A stretch of 64,000 nt of DNA from Kibdelosporangium aridum (lineage in GTDB: Bacteria > Actinomycetota > Actinomycetes > Mycobacteriales > Pseudonocardiaceae), in the NCBI RefSeq assembly GCF_900176515.1, contig NZ_FWXV01000005.1, forward strand, positions 62,001-126,000. Direction: 5' to 3'. The translations under genes were made by a program, and so were the position numbers. Shown here one piece after another: positions 16,354-24,299 of the stretch (its first letter is position 1; the number at the start of each line of letters is the position of its first letter). The notes under the pieces were generated by a model that saw only the letters and a program-made list of their open reading frames with translations, was not told the DNA's origin and did not search any database.

Positions 16354-17627
16354 CAGAGCACTCCTCGCCGCCGCAGCAGCCGGTTGACCGAGTTCTGGGC
16401 GTCCCGCCACGCCTGACCGGGATCCTTGCCCGCGGACTCCACGTTCACCAGTTCGTCGGTGAGGATGTTGCTGATGTCGATGTCCTGCGGGCTGAAGTAC
16501 GCGGGCTTGACCTCTTTCGCGGCCTGGCCGAAAACGTCCACTGTGACCTGTCCGCCGAAGAACGGGTCTGGTTCGCGCATCAGCGGATCGTCGAACGCGG
16601 CCGGTGCGGACGGGAAAAGCCCGGCGTCCACGTAGTGCCGTGCCTGGTTGGCTGGGTTGAGGATCCAGCTGGTGATCTCGAACGCCGTCTGTGGATCGGC
16701 GCAGTACCTGGTGAGCGCCATGAACGAGCCACCCTGATTGCCCGCGCCGCCGGGACTGCGGCAGATCCGCCACGCGCCGGCCGTTCTCGCCGCTGATTCC
16801 TTGATCTCGCCGGTGATCCAGGACGCGTTGACCAGGCTCAGCTCCTTGCCGTTGTTCCACGCGGCGTGCCGGTCGACCGAGCCGGACTCACTGCCCGTGT
16901 CGACGAGCCCGGCGGTCAGTCCTTTGCGGACAGCGGTGAGCGCGCGGTCCCACGCCAGCTGAACATGCGCTTGGTCACCGATGTACTTGTGCTGCCGGTC
17001 AAGATACTTCTGTGGTTCCTGCGCCATCGAGTACGTGAACACGGTCTTGGCGTCGGTGATCATGTACCGGCCGGGCAGCGCCTTCTGGATCTCCGCGCTG
17101 AAGTCGAAATACTGGTCCCATGTGGACACGGCACGGGCCACGTCGTCCGGTTCGCTCGGGAACCCGGCCTGTGCGAACAGGTCGTGCCGGTAGAACAGCG
17201 CCGCGGGCCCGGTGTCGATCGGGAAACCGAGCAGCTTGCCGTCCGGTGTGGTGCCTGCCTGCCACTTCCACGGCAGGTACTGGTCCTTGAGCCGGTCCGC
17301 GCCGAGCGTGTTGAGGTCGATGAACTGGTCGGCGTCCTCGAAATACCCGGCGATGTCGTCGTTGAGCATCGTGATGTCCGGGATGTACGCGTTGCCGGAG
17401 ATCGCGGCCAGCAGCCGGTGCCGCAGGTTGTGGCCGACGTTGGCCGGGTTGAACTTCGCGTCGGCGAAGCGGGTCTTCGCCTCGTCGAGGACCTTGTCCG
17501 ACAGGCCGCGGGTCCAGTACCAGAGCGTGAGCCTGCCGGGACTGGTCGTCTGCGGGCTCGTGCACCCGGCGAGCGCGAGCAGACAAGCCCCTGCTCCGGC
17601 CAGGAATCCCCGTCGATCCACGGCCAC
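16353..17627 (-). CDS. extracellular solute-binding lipoprotein of sugar ABC importer
   Basis: 424 residues. The N terminus MAVDRRGFLAGAGACLLALA ends in the lipobox LAGC with Cys22, and the RRGFLAG start resembles a twin-arginine signal, so it is probably a membrane-anchored lipoprotein. The body has the family-1 binding-protein pattern of alternating alpha/beta segments with aromatic residues (LWYWTRGLSDKV, FRHDLFAQAGFPS-like region, WNNGKELSLVNASWITGE). GTG at 17627 is chosen because GGAGGTGA lies seven bases upstream. It begins the transport operon under a strong palindrome (17669-17688). It captures the sugar for the two permeases; a beta-galactoside is inferred from lacZ. Confidence 0.88.
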   Translation of the reverse strand: MAVDRRGFLAGAGACLLALAGCTSPQTTSPGRLTLWYWTRGLSDKVLDEAKTRFADAKFNPANVGHNLRHRLLAAISGNAYIPDITMLNDDIAGYFEDADQFIDLNTLGADRLKDQYLPWKWQAGTTPDGKLLGFPIDTGPAALFYRHDLFAQAGFPSEPDDVARAVSTWDQYFDFSAEIQKALPGRYMITDAKTVFTYSMAQEPQKYLDRQHKYIGDQAHVQLAWDRALTAVRKGLTAGLVDTGSESGSVDRHAAWNNGKELSLVNASWITGEIKESAARTAGAWRICRSPGGAGNQGGSFMALTRYCADPQTAFEITSWILNPANQARHYVDAGLFPSAPAAFDDPLMREPDPFFGGQVTVDVFGQAAKEVKPAYFSPQDIDISNILTDELVNVESAGKDPGQAWRDAQNSVNRLLRRRGVL

Positions 17628-17668
17628 GAAATCACCTCCGGCCAGCGCTGCCCAGGCTTGCCGTGAAC

Positions 17669-17688
17669 GGTCACGTGACCGGTCACGT
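17669..17688. promoter_or_regulatory. candidate LacI-family operator
   Basis: Two interlocked palindromes: GGTCACGTGACC (17669-17680) and ACGTGACCGGTCACGT (17673-17688). They lie 42 bp before the binding-protein start and just downstream of the LacI gene. The second has the central CG typical of LacI-family sites. Likely target of the adjacent LacI protein, repressing the galactoside operon without its sugar. Confidence 0.65.
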
Positions 17689-17726
17689 CCGGCGAGTGTT
17701 GAACACGGCAAGCCCAATGTCAAGGA

Positions 17727-18716
17727 TCAGGCGGACCCGCGCAGCAGGAGCGTCGCCTTGATCGTCGCCACCTCGGGCCGCGTGCCGCTGAGCAACTGTC
17801 CTACCTGGTCGATGGCGGTTTCGCCGACCTTGCGGGTGTCGATCCGGACGCTGGACAGCGGCGGCTCGACCATGTTGCCGATCGCCAGGCCGTCGAAGCC
17901 GATCACCGCGAAGTCGGCGGGAACGCGCCGCCCGAGCAGCCGGGCCTGGAACATCGCGCCGATCGCGATCACGTCGTTGTACGTGAAGATCGCGTCGAGC
18001 TCCGGGTGCTTCTCCAGCATGGCGGCCATCGCGCGTTGCCCGCCCTCGATGGACTGCGGGGCTTCGGCGACGAACGTCGGCAGACCGTGCTCGCGCATCG
18101 CGTCGCAGTACCACGAGTAGCGGACGCTGGGCTGATGGTGGTGATCGTGGTCGAGCATGCCGATCCGGCGCCTGCCGGTCGACGCCAGGTGCGCGATCGC
18201 CGCGTGCACGCCTTCCTCACCGTCCACCCGGATCTCGCCGAACCGCGCGCCGACGTCTGTGCGTCCTATCTGGACAACCGGCATCCCGCTGGTGTACCGG
18301 TCGATCACGTCGTCCGGCTGGCTGAAATAGCCGACAACGGCGTCCACTTGCGAGCCGATCATGCCCAGAGTGGACAGTTCCTGGCGCTCGTCGTCGGCGG
18401 TGTCGTAGACCACGACGTGCCAGTCCTTGCGCCGGGCGGCGTCCAGTGCACCCGCCGCGACCTCGGTGAAGTACGGGTTCAACAGGTTCGGGATGACCAG
18501 GCCGACGGACGTGCTGTCCTGCCGGACAAGACCACGGGCGAATCGGCTCGGCCGATACCCCAGTCGCTTGGCGGTATCCAGGACACGCTGCTTGGTCGTG
18601 GTGTCGATTTCGCCTTTGTCGTTCAGTGCACGGGAGACCGTCTGATACGACACGCCAGCCGATTTAGCAACGTCGCGGATCGTGATCCGCTTGCCTGGAA
18701 CCGGCCCGTCCGTCAT
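17727..18716 (-). CDS. LacI-family transcriptional regulator of the galactoside operon
   Basis: 329 residues: N-terminal LacI helix-turn-helix and hinge (ITIRDVAKSAGVSYQTVSRA, then LNDKGEIDTTTKQRVLDTA and RLGYRPSRFARGL) followed by a periplasmic-binding-like effector domain (SVGLVIPNLLNPYFTEVAAG to the C terminus). It is directly upstream of the binding-protein gene on the same strand, 99 bp away, with a palindrome in the gap. It most likely represses the transporter and lacZ and is released by galactose, lactose or a related sugar. ATG at 18716 is preferred; a TTG 45 bases upstream is possible. Confidence 0.88.
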   Translation of the reverse strand: MTDGPVPGKRITIRDVAKSAGVSYQTVSRALNDKGEIDTTTKQRVLDTAKRLGYRPSRFARGLVRQDSTSVGLVIPNLLNPYFTEVAAGALDAARRKDWHVVVYDTADDERQELSTLGMIGSQVDAVVGYFSQPDDVIDRYTSGMPVVQIGRTDVGARFGEIRVDGEEGVHAAIAHLASTGRRRIGMLDHDHHHQPSVRYSWYCDAMREHGLPTFVAEAPQSIEGGQRAMAAMLEKHPELDAIFTYNDVIAIGAMFQARLLGRRVPADFAVIGFDGLAIGNMVEPPLSSVRIDTRKVGETAIDQVGQLLSGTRPEVATIKATLLLRGSA

Positions 18717-18823
18717 TTCGCCGACGTTAGCAGCACTCGGCGCGACACTCTTGCTTCCCAACGATCGGTGCCCTTACCCTGTGGTTCCCGCCGCCTCTGG
18801 GAACCCTGCACCGGAGGATATCT

Positions 18824-19426
18824 GTGGCAAGAAAAATCCCCATTCTCGCCGCTGTGCTCGCGTCCGCTGGCAGCCTCGCGCTGTCCGCGCCCGCGGCCAA
18901 CGCGCAGGTCGAAACTGGGCCGTGGACTTCGTACAGTCCTGGATTCTCGGTACAGCAGCAAGGCTGCGGAACGGTCAGCGGACTCACCTTCAGCCTCAGC
19001 TGCACATCGACGAGCGGCGTCCAGCGCGCCGAGCGCCGGTACGACACCTATTGCGACGGTGTCCGCCAGTTCCAGGGCACGTTCCGGATCAACAGCATGT
19101 CCGGTGACCGGCTCAGCCTGAAGCAGACGTTCGGGCCGTCGGACGCCGACTTCATGCTCGCCGTGGACAGCAGCCGGAGGCTGTACTCGGTCCGTAACGG
19201 CGGAGCCACCATCTCGCCTGCCGGAACCGCCCCGAACGGACGGTCGGTGACCGTCAACACCGTGCACTCCGGATCGACGCACCGCATCTACATCAACGGC
19301 TCGCAGCGGCTGGTCTACGCCGGCCTGAGCGGTTGCCACTACGACAAGTTCGGTGCCTACCGCACCGACAGCGGTCGCGGTGCGATCTCGGTGACCTGGA
19401 GCAACGTCAGGTTCTGGCGCAGGTGA
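18824..19426 (+). CDS. secreted concanavalin-A-like beta-sandwich protein (polysaccharide-binding or lyase-like)
   Basis: 200 residues. A classic Sec signal peptide (MARKIPILAAVLASAGSLAL then SAPAANA, cleavage after residue 27) precedes a compact domain with RAERRYDTYCDGVRQFQGTF, LKQTFGPSDADFMLAVDSSR, TVNTVHSGSTHRIYINGSQ and a final AISVTWSNVRFWRR. This alternation resembles jelly-roll folds of PL7/PL20-like lyases and glucanase-like lectins. I cannot identify catalytic residues with certainty, so enzyme activity is unproven. GTG start follows GGAGGA. Its stop overlaps the start of the next lipoprotein gene (GTGA), so the two are co-translated and probably act together at the cell surface. 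Confidence 0.65.
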   Translation: MARKIPILAAVLASAGSLALSAPAANAQVETGPWTSYSPGFSVQQQGCGTVSGLTFSLSCTSTSGVQRAERRYDTYCDGVRQFQGTFRINSMSGDRLSLKQTFGPSDADFMLAVDSSRRLYSVRNGGATISPAGTAPNGRSVTVNTVHSGSTHRIYINGSQRLVYAGLSGCHYDKFGAYRTDSGRGAISVTWSNVRFWRR

Positions 19427-20106
19427 TCAAACAGCTGACCGCGGTGTCGCTCGTGGTGCTTGCCGGATGCTCGGCCGGCCCCACGGGCGATGCCCCGAAC
19501 CTCACCGCGACGCTGAAGACGCCGGTCAACGTCGAACTGACGTGGAAGATCACGGACCAGGCCGCGGCGGGACAGGTGGTCGAGTACTCCAACGAGGAAA
19601 AAGGGGAGTACACGATCCTGGACTTCCTGCCGCTGACGCGGACGACGTACCAGCACACGGACCTGATCCCGCAGACCAAGTTCTTCTACCGGGTCCGGCC
19701 GTACTACGGGACCGCGTCCACACCGGTCGAGCTGACGCTGCCACCCGGTGACCTTGTTGAGAGCGAGTCCGAAGAATGGCTGCAGCCCTCGACCCGTCCG
19801 GGCCCGCCCGCCCGAGCTTCCGTCCGCGACGTACAAGGCGCGCCGACAGATTTCACGGTGACGATGATGCACGCCAACGGCGTGAAGCTCGCGTGGACCG
19901 ACCAGACCACCGACGAACAGGGCTTCCTGATCGAGCTCAAGGCGGACGGGGCGGCGGACTTCGCGAACGTCGCGATGGTGGATCCGAACGTGAACACCTT
20001 CGGCCTGATCACCCAGCCGCAGGAGAAGAAAGCGACATATCGGGTGCGGCCGTACAAGTTCGGCGAACCGACGAACATCGCCCAGCAGACAACGGGTTCC
20101 TCTTAG
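19423..20106 (+). CDS. lipoprotein with two fibronectin type III-like domains
   Basis: 227 residues from GTG at 19423. The N terminus has a short lipoprotein signal (MIKQLTAVSLVVLAGCSAG, lipid-modified Cys16). Two copies of an FN3-like beta-sandwich follow: one around VNVELTWKITDQAAAGQVVE to FFYRVRPYYGTAS, the second around NGVKLAWTDQTTDEQGFLIE to ATYRVRPYKFGEP. Both end in the same YRVRPY strand, as in FN3 repeats. No catalytic motif is present. It is translationally coupled to the secreted beta-sandwich protein upstream, suggesting a surface binding or scaffold role for that partner. Function otherwise unknown. Confidence 0.75.
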   Translation: MIKQLTAVSLVVLAGCSAGPTGDAPNLTATLKTPVNVELTWKITDQAAAGQVVEYSNEEKGEYTILDFLPLTRTTYQHTDLIPQTKFFYRVRPYYGTASTPVELTLPPGDLVESESEEWLQPSTRPGPPARASVRDVQGAPTDFTVTMMHANGVKLAWTDQTTDEQGFLIELKADGAADFANVAMVDPNVNTFGLITQPQEKKATYRVRPYKFGEPTNIAQQTTGSS

Positions 20107-20119
20107 TAGGGTTCGCTTC

Positions 20120-20518
20120 GTGGCGACGTGGGACGAGCTGGCCGAGTACGTACGGGCCGAATATGAGGTCCTCTCCGACAAGCCGGGGGAGATCCGGCTG
20201 CTGTACACGTTCGACGAGGAAAGCGATCGCACCCAGGTGATGATCGTGGCGCGGGAGGAGCTGGACCGGAAGTACGAATGGGTCCAGATCGCCACGCCAC
20301 TCGGCCTGGCCCGCAACGTCGACCTGTACGCACTGCTCGATGCGATCGGGCACACGACCGTGTCCGGCGGCGCCGCGATCATGGGCGACCACATCGTGAT
20401 CAGGCATTCGCTGCCGCTGGAGAACCTGGACATCAACGAGTTCACCGATCCGCTGACCTTGATCGCGGGTGCGGCGGACGAACTGGAGTCGGAATTCTTT
20501 GGCGGCGACGAGTACTGA
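20120..20518 (+). CDS. YbjN / CesT-superfamily chaperone-like protein
   Basis: 132 residues, acidic, no signal peptide or membrane helix. The pattern MATWDELAEYVRAEYEVLSD, then RTQVMIVAREEL, WVQIATPLGLARNVDLYALL and MGDHIVIRHSLPLENLDINE matches a widespread actinobacterial family related to YbjN and to type III secretion chaperones of the CesT fold. No enzymatic motif is visible and the exact role is not known. GTG start lies 13 bp after the FN3 lipoprotein, so it may be co-transcribed, although a link in function is not evident. Confidence 0.7.
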   Translation: MATWDELAEYVRAEYEVLSDKPGEIRLLYTFDEESDRTQVMIVAREELDRKYEWVQIATPLGLARNVDLYALLDAIGHTTVSGGAAIMGDHIVIRHSLPLENLDINEFTDPLTLIAGAADELESEFFGGDEY

Positions 20519-20660
20519 CCGGGCATACTCGCGCCTGTCCGGCAGCTCGGTGAGAGGAGTCGAAGTGCGCACGTGCATGGAAAACGATCACCGCTTCGAC
20601 GCAGGGTCGCTGAGCCGAAAGCGCCACGGCCCCAGCAAAAGCCCATAACGCCATCGAATC

Positions 20661-20870
20661 CAATCCCGAGGGCGGCGAATCCCGAGGGCGGCCGAGCCGA
20701 CAGCGGCCGAGCCGAGGGCAGCCAACCCGAAGGCGGCCAATCCCGAAGGCAACCGAGCCGAGGGCGGCCAACCCGAGGACCGCCAACCCGAGAGCGGCCG
20801 AGCCGACAGCGGCCAACCTCCGGAGTGGCCAAGCCCCGGAGTGGCCAAGCCCCAGAGCGGCCCCCGCCCT
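20661..20870. repeat. degenerate 15/16-bp minisatellite, about 13 units
   Basis: Units such as CAATCCCGAGGGCGGC, CGAGCCGACAGCGGC, CAACCCGAAGGCGGC and CAAGCCCCGGAGTGGC follow each other without spacers. Most are 15 bp in the middle and 16 bp at the two ends, so phase drifts and no single reading frame is maintained. This argues for a DNA- or RNA-level repeat, not a coding one. Confidence 0.8.
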
Positions 20871-20972
20871 TTCCCGGGGGCACCCCGCCACGCCAGTCTA
20901 TCGGTGGTAGACGATCGGCAGGGTTTTGGTCGCGCGCGATGGGGACAACTCGGCCGCTGTGGACAACTCGGT
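20850..20972. repeat. dispersed GC-rich repeat (copy related to lacZ insertion)
   Basis: Contains CCCCAG, GCCCCCGCCCTTTCCCGGGG, GCACCCCGCC, CCAGTCTATCGGTGG and, after GGGGACAACTCGG, GCTGTGGACAACT. These words recur in the same order on the minus strand of lacZ (12695-12815). The element directly follows the minisatellite and precedes the MFS gene. Confidence 0.6.
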
Positions 20973-21118
20973 GCAGTTGATCTTCCGTCGGGCTGCGGTG
21001 TCGGTGCCCGGCGCTAGGCTGGATTCGGGGGCCGGAGGCTGGGCTCTGGGGCTGGAGCCGAGTTCCTTGTGTCGAAGCGGTCGATTGTCCTTGACCGTTT
21101 CCCTTTCGAGGAGTTCCT

Positions 21119-22309
21119 GTGCGAGCCCGGATTTCCGCGCGGTTCGACTTTGCCAAACTGTGGGCCGCGTCGGCTGTTTCCAACATCGGTGACGGGGTGA
21201 CCATTGCGGCTGGGCCGCTGTTGGTCGCCCAAATGACCCAGAATCCCGCCTTGGTCGCGGGTGCCGCGTTCGCCCAACAGCTTCCTTGGCTGCTGTTCGG
21301 GTTGATCAGCGGGGCGTATGCGGACCGGATCGACCGGCGCAAGCTGGTCGTCTTGGTCAATGTTCTGCGAGGACTGGTGCTCGCTGCACTGGCTGTGAGC
21401 ATTGCGGCCGACGTGGCGAGCATCCCCATCATCTATGCGGTGTTCTTTTTGCTCGGCCTCGGCGAGACATTCGCGGACACGGCGTCGGTCGCATTGTTGC
21501 CCGCCGTCGTCCCGCAGGAGAAATTGGCGTCGGCCAACGCGAAACTGATGGCGACCTACACCATCAGCAACCAGTTTGCCGCGAAACCTTTGGGTGCATG
21601 GCTTTTCGTTACCGCCGCAGCCTTGCCGTTCGCGTTCGACGCGGTGAGCTTCCTGGTTGCGGCGGGACTCGTCGCGACGGTCACCAGAGCGCCCAGGCGA
21701 CTGGAGCCAAAGAAAACCAACCTCAAGGCAGACATCAAAGAAGGCGTCCGGTGGCTGATGAACCACCGCGTCCTCAGAACTCTGGCAATGACCATGAGCG
21801 TGGCCAATGTCGTGTTCTGCGCGGCCTTTGCCATCTTCGTGCTTTATGTCCAGCAGCGGCTCGTCTTGACCGAGGTTGGTTACGGCGCCCTGCTCACCAC
21901 CTTCGCCATGGGCGGGTTGATCGGCGCGGTGATCGCACCGCGCCTGCAGCGGAGGCTTCTCGCCAAGCATCTGCTCAGGGCGGGCCTGATCGTTGAGACG
22001 CTGACGCACCTCGTGCTGGCGATCACCGGCGACTGGCTCGTCGCGAGCGCGATTCTGGTGGTTTTCGGCGTGCACACGACGGTGTGGGGAACCATCGTCA
22101 TCACCATGCGTCAGCGCGTGGTGCCCGACGGCCTGCTGGGCCGGGTCACGAGTGCGTACTTGTTGCTGGACCTCGGCGGCGCGGCGCTCGGTTCCCTGCT
22201 CGGCGGGTTGGCGGCCACGGCGCTGGGAGTCACCGGGCCCTTCTGGATCGCGGCGGGGGTGATGCTCGCGATCTGCGTCGCCGCGTGGCGGCCGCTGCGC
22301 GAAGCCTGA
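21119..22309 (+). CDS. MFS transporter, EntS-like exporter
   Basis: 396 residues with about 11-12 hydrophobic helices. The first pair carries AASAVSNIGDGVTIAAGPLL and the loop GAYADRIDRRKLVVLVNVLR, the MFS motif A variant seen in EntS-type exporters (PF05977/PF07690), where DRxDRRxL follows helix 2. LGETFADTASVALLPAVVP is also typical of this group. Such proteins export siderophores, drugs or metabolites in exchange for protons. GTG at 21119 follows GAGGAG. No biosynthetic genes flank it, so the cargo is unknown; the divergence from nearby repeats and the following LysR gene (14 bp away) suggest co-transcription. Confidence 0.85.
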   Translation: MRARISARFDFAKLWAASAVSNIGDGVTIAAGPLLVAQMTQNPALVAGAAFAQQLPWLLFGLISGAYADRIDRRKLVVLVNVLRGLVLAALAVSIAADVASIPIIYAVFFLLGLGETFADTASVALLPAVVPQEKLASANAKLMATYTISNQFAAKPLGAWLFVTAAALPFAFDAVSFLVAAGLVATVTRAPRRLEPKKTNLKADIKEGVRWLMNHRVLRTLAMTMSVANVVFCAAFAIFVLYVQQRLVLTEVGYGALLTTFAMGGLIGAVIAPRLQRRLLAKHLLRAGLIVETLTHLVLAITGDWLVASAILVVFGVHTTVWGTIVITMRQRVVPDGLLGRVTSAYLLLDLGGAALGSLLGGLAATALGVTGPFWIAAGVMLAICVAAWRPLREA

Positions 22310-22322
22310 ATCATCGTCCAGT

Positions 22323-23201
22323 ATGGACGCCAGGCAGTTGGAGTACTTTCTCGCGGTTGTCGACCACGGTGGAGTCAACCGGGCCGCGTCGGCGCTTTTC
22401 CTGACGCAGCCGTCGTTGTCCCAGGCGATCCGCGCGTTGGAGCGTGATCTGGGGCAGGAGCTGTTCCACCGGGTCGGCCGCCGTCTTGTACTCACCGACG
22501 CTGGGCGTTCGCTGGTCGAACCGGCGCGTGACGTGATCAGGAGCCTGGCGGTCGCACGCGACAGCGTGGCGTCGGTCGCCGGGCTCGTCACGGGGTGCGT
22601 CGAGATCGCTTCGATGCCCTCACAGGCCGTGGAGCCGTTGAGCGGGATGATCAGGGAGTTCACTGAACACCACCCAGGTCTGAAGGTGAGTGTCCGGGCC
22701 GCGTCCACCGCGCCGGACGTGATCGGCATGGTCCGCACCGGGGTGGCCGAACTCGGGCTGCTGGGCACCAGCGAAGAGCCCGCCGCAGCCGACCTGACAC
22801 TGAAAACCCTGCGGCGACAGCGGTTCGTGGTGGTCGCTCCGGCCGGGTGGTTCGCGCGGCGGAAGGTACTGAAGCGTGCCGACTTGCACGGGCAACGGAT
22901 GATCGTGGGGCAAGTCGGCACCGGCATGCGGCGGGTTGTCGACCAGATGCGGGCCGACGGGATCGAATTGACCGCGGTCGTCGAGTCGGAGCATCGGGAG
23001 TCGATCCTGCCGCTGGTGCTCGGCGGAGTCGGGCTGGCGGTGCTCACCGAGTCGTGGGCGCCGTTGGCCCGGCAGGCGGGCGCTGACGTGCTCGATCTCG
23101 ACCCGCCCGCGTACCTCAACATCGCGCTGGTCAACCGGAAAGCCTGGCTCAGTCCCGCCGCGGAGGCCTTTATAGGCATCGCCTATAGGTCTGGACGTTA
23201 A
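22323..23201 (+). CDS. LysR-family transcriptional regulator
   Basis: 292 residues. N-terminal winged helix (MDARQLEYFLAVVDHGGVNR, then LFLTQPSLSQAIRALERDLG) and a two-lobed effector domain (about 90-290). LysR proteins act as tetramers and respond to small metabolites. It sits between the MFS gene and the tartrate-dehydrogenase-like gene, all on the same strand. Two palindromes at its 3' end (23171-23187 and 23194-23205), just before the dehydrogenase, look like operators and suggest that the downstream catabolic genes are its targets. Confidence 0.9.
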   Translation: MDARQLEYFLAVVDHGGVNRAASALFLTQPSLSQAIRALERDLGQELFHRVGRRLVLTDAGRSLVEPARDVIRSLAVARDSVASVAGLVTGCVEIASMPSQAVEPLSGMIREFTEHHPGLKVSVRAASTAPDVIGMVRTGVAELGLLGTSEEPAAADLTLKTLRRQRFVVVAPAGWFARRKVLKRADLHGQRMIVGQVGTGMRRVVDQMRADGIELTAVVESEHRESILPLVLGGVGLAVLTESWAPLARQAGADVLDLDPPAYLNIALVNRKAWLSPAAEAFIGIAYRSGR

Positions 23202-23205
23202 CGTC
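23171..23205. promoter_or_regulatory. two palindromes before the tartrate-dehydrogenase-like gene
   Basis: TATAGGC-ATC-GCCTATA (23171-23187) is a perfect inverted repeat lying inside the last codons of the LysR gene. GACGTTAACGTC (23194-23205) is a perfect 12-bp palindrome that contains the LysR stop. They precede the dehydrogenase start (23244) by 39-73 bp, the usual zone of LysR activator sites. Their AT-rich character stands out here. Confidence 0.5.
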
Positions 23206-23243
23206 ACTTGGACGTGCCGCCCCGGAAGTGGTGCTATCGAACG

Positions 23244-24299
23244 ATGCAGACGCACCGCATCGCGCTCATCCCCGGCGACGGCATCGGCCAGGAGGTGACG
23301 CCCGCGGCCTGCTCGATCCTCGACGCCGTGGGCAAACGCCACGGCTACGAACTCAGCTACGACTCCTTCGACTGGTCCTGCGCCCGCTTCCGCAGCGAAG
23401 GCGCGATGATGCCGGCGAACGGACTCGACCAGATCCGCCACCACGACGCGATCTTCCTTGGCGCGGTGGGTGATCCGTCCGTGCCCGACCATGTGTCGCT
23501 GTGGGGTCTGCTGATCCCGATCCGGCGCCAGTTCCAGCAGTACGTCAACCTCCGGCCGATCCGCGTGTTCGACGGCGTGCCCAGTCCGGTCCGGTCGGCC
23601 ACGTCCGAGGTTGACTTCGTGGTGGTCAGGGAGAACGTCGAGGGGGAGTACAGCGAGATCGGCGGCCGGATGAACCGCGGCTTCCCCAGCGAGATGGCCG
23701 TTCAGGAAGCGGTGTTCACGCGCGCGGGCGTGACCAGGATCGTCGACTACGCCTTCACGCTGGCGCAGGGACGCGGCAAGCACGTCACCTCGGCCACGAA
23801 GTCGAACGGAATCGTGCACACCATGCCGTTCTGGGACGAAGTGGTCGCCGAACGCGCCGGGACCTTCCCGGACATCGCGTGGACGCAGGAACACATCGAC
23901 GCGTTGTGCGCCAAGGTGGTTCTCGACCCCGCGCGATTCGACGTGATCGTCGCGTCGAACCTGTTCGGTGACATCCTGAGCGACCTCGCCGCCGCGGTCG
24001 CGGGCAGCATCGGAGTGGCGCCCGCCGCGAACCTCAACCCGGAACGGGACTTCCCGTCGATGTTCGAGCCGGTGCACGGCTCCGCGCCGGACATCGCCGG
24101 GCAGGGCGTGGCCAACCCGGTCGGCGCGGTGTGGACCGGTGCGATGATGGTGCGCCACCTTGGCCACGCCGAAGCCGCGGACGAGATCGAGCAAGCGATT
24201 GCTTCACTTTTCGCGACCACGGACCTGCGCACCCGAGACCTCGGCGGCACGGCGACAACGCGCGAATTCATCGACGCGTTGCTGGAACGCCTCTCGTGA
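23244..24299 (+). CDS. tartrate dehydrogenase/decarboxylase-like (isopropylmalate dehydrogenase family)
   Basis: 351 residues of the beta-decarboxylating dehydrogenase family. N-terminal nucleotide fold RIALIPGDGIGQEVTPAACS, substrate Arg region VNLRPIRVFDGVPSPV and VVVRENVEGEYSEIGG, the metal-binding aspartates in FDVIVASNLFGDILSDLAAA, and FEPVHGSAPDIAGQGVANPV. The DHVSLWGLLIPIRRQFQQYV segment is typical of the tartrate dehydrogenase (TtuC/YeaU) subgroup and not of LeuB, so D-malate or tartrate is the likely substrate, oxidised with NAD and Mn. ATG at 23244 is favoured over an upstream GTG because the Rossmann strand begins six residues later. Its stop overlaps the next gene (GTGA). Confidence 0.85.
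   Translation: MQTHRIALIPGDGIGQEVTPAACSILDAVGKRHGYELSYDSFDWSCARFRSEGAMMPANGLDQIRHHDAIFLGAVGDPSVPDHVSLWGLLIPIRRQFQQYVNLRPIRVFDGVPSPVRSATSEVDFVVVRENVEGEYSEIGGRMNRGFPSEMAVQEAVFTRAGVTRIVDYAFTLAQGRGKHVTSATKSNGIVHTMPFWDEVVAERAGTFPDIAWTQEHIDALCAKVVLDPARFDVIVASNLFGDILSDLAAAVAGSIGVAPAANLNPERDFPSMFEPVHGSAPDIAGQGVANPVGAVWTGAMMVRHLGHAEAADEIEQAIASLFATTDLRTRDLGGTATTREFIDALLERLS

Larger units (their letters stand above)
20519..21118. other. 600-bp non-coding region with minisatellite and dispersed repeat
   Basis: No convincing gene lies here. Long open frames on both strands are Arg/Pro/Gly-rich shadows of the tandem repeat. From left to right it holds about 140 bp of unremarkable sequence, the 15/16-bp minisatellite, a copy of the GC-rich dispersed repeat also found in lacZ, and the leader of the MFS gene. 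Confidence 0.7.

Noticed and set aside
14639..17723. Longer starts for the two permeases and binding protein
   Set aside because: Upstream in-frame parts overlap the previous gene, lack hydrophobic character expected of the N terminus, and have no ribosome binding site; overlapping GTGA/TGATG starts fit better.
20661..20870. CRISPR array or pentapeptide-repeat gene
   Set aside because: Units are 15-16 bp without spacers, and the unit length changes break every reading frame.
19357..21432. 691-codon minus-strand open frame
   Set aside because: Its sequence is Arg/Ser/Pro-rich, runs antisense to four plausible genes and through the minisatellite, and has no recognisable domain.
21014..24194. 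Long minus-strand frames opposite the MFS, LysR and tartrate dehydrogenase genes
   Set aside because: They mirror the high third-position GC of the real plus-strand genes and contain no domain motif.
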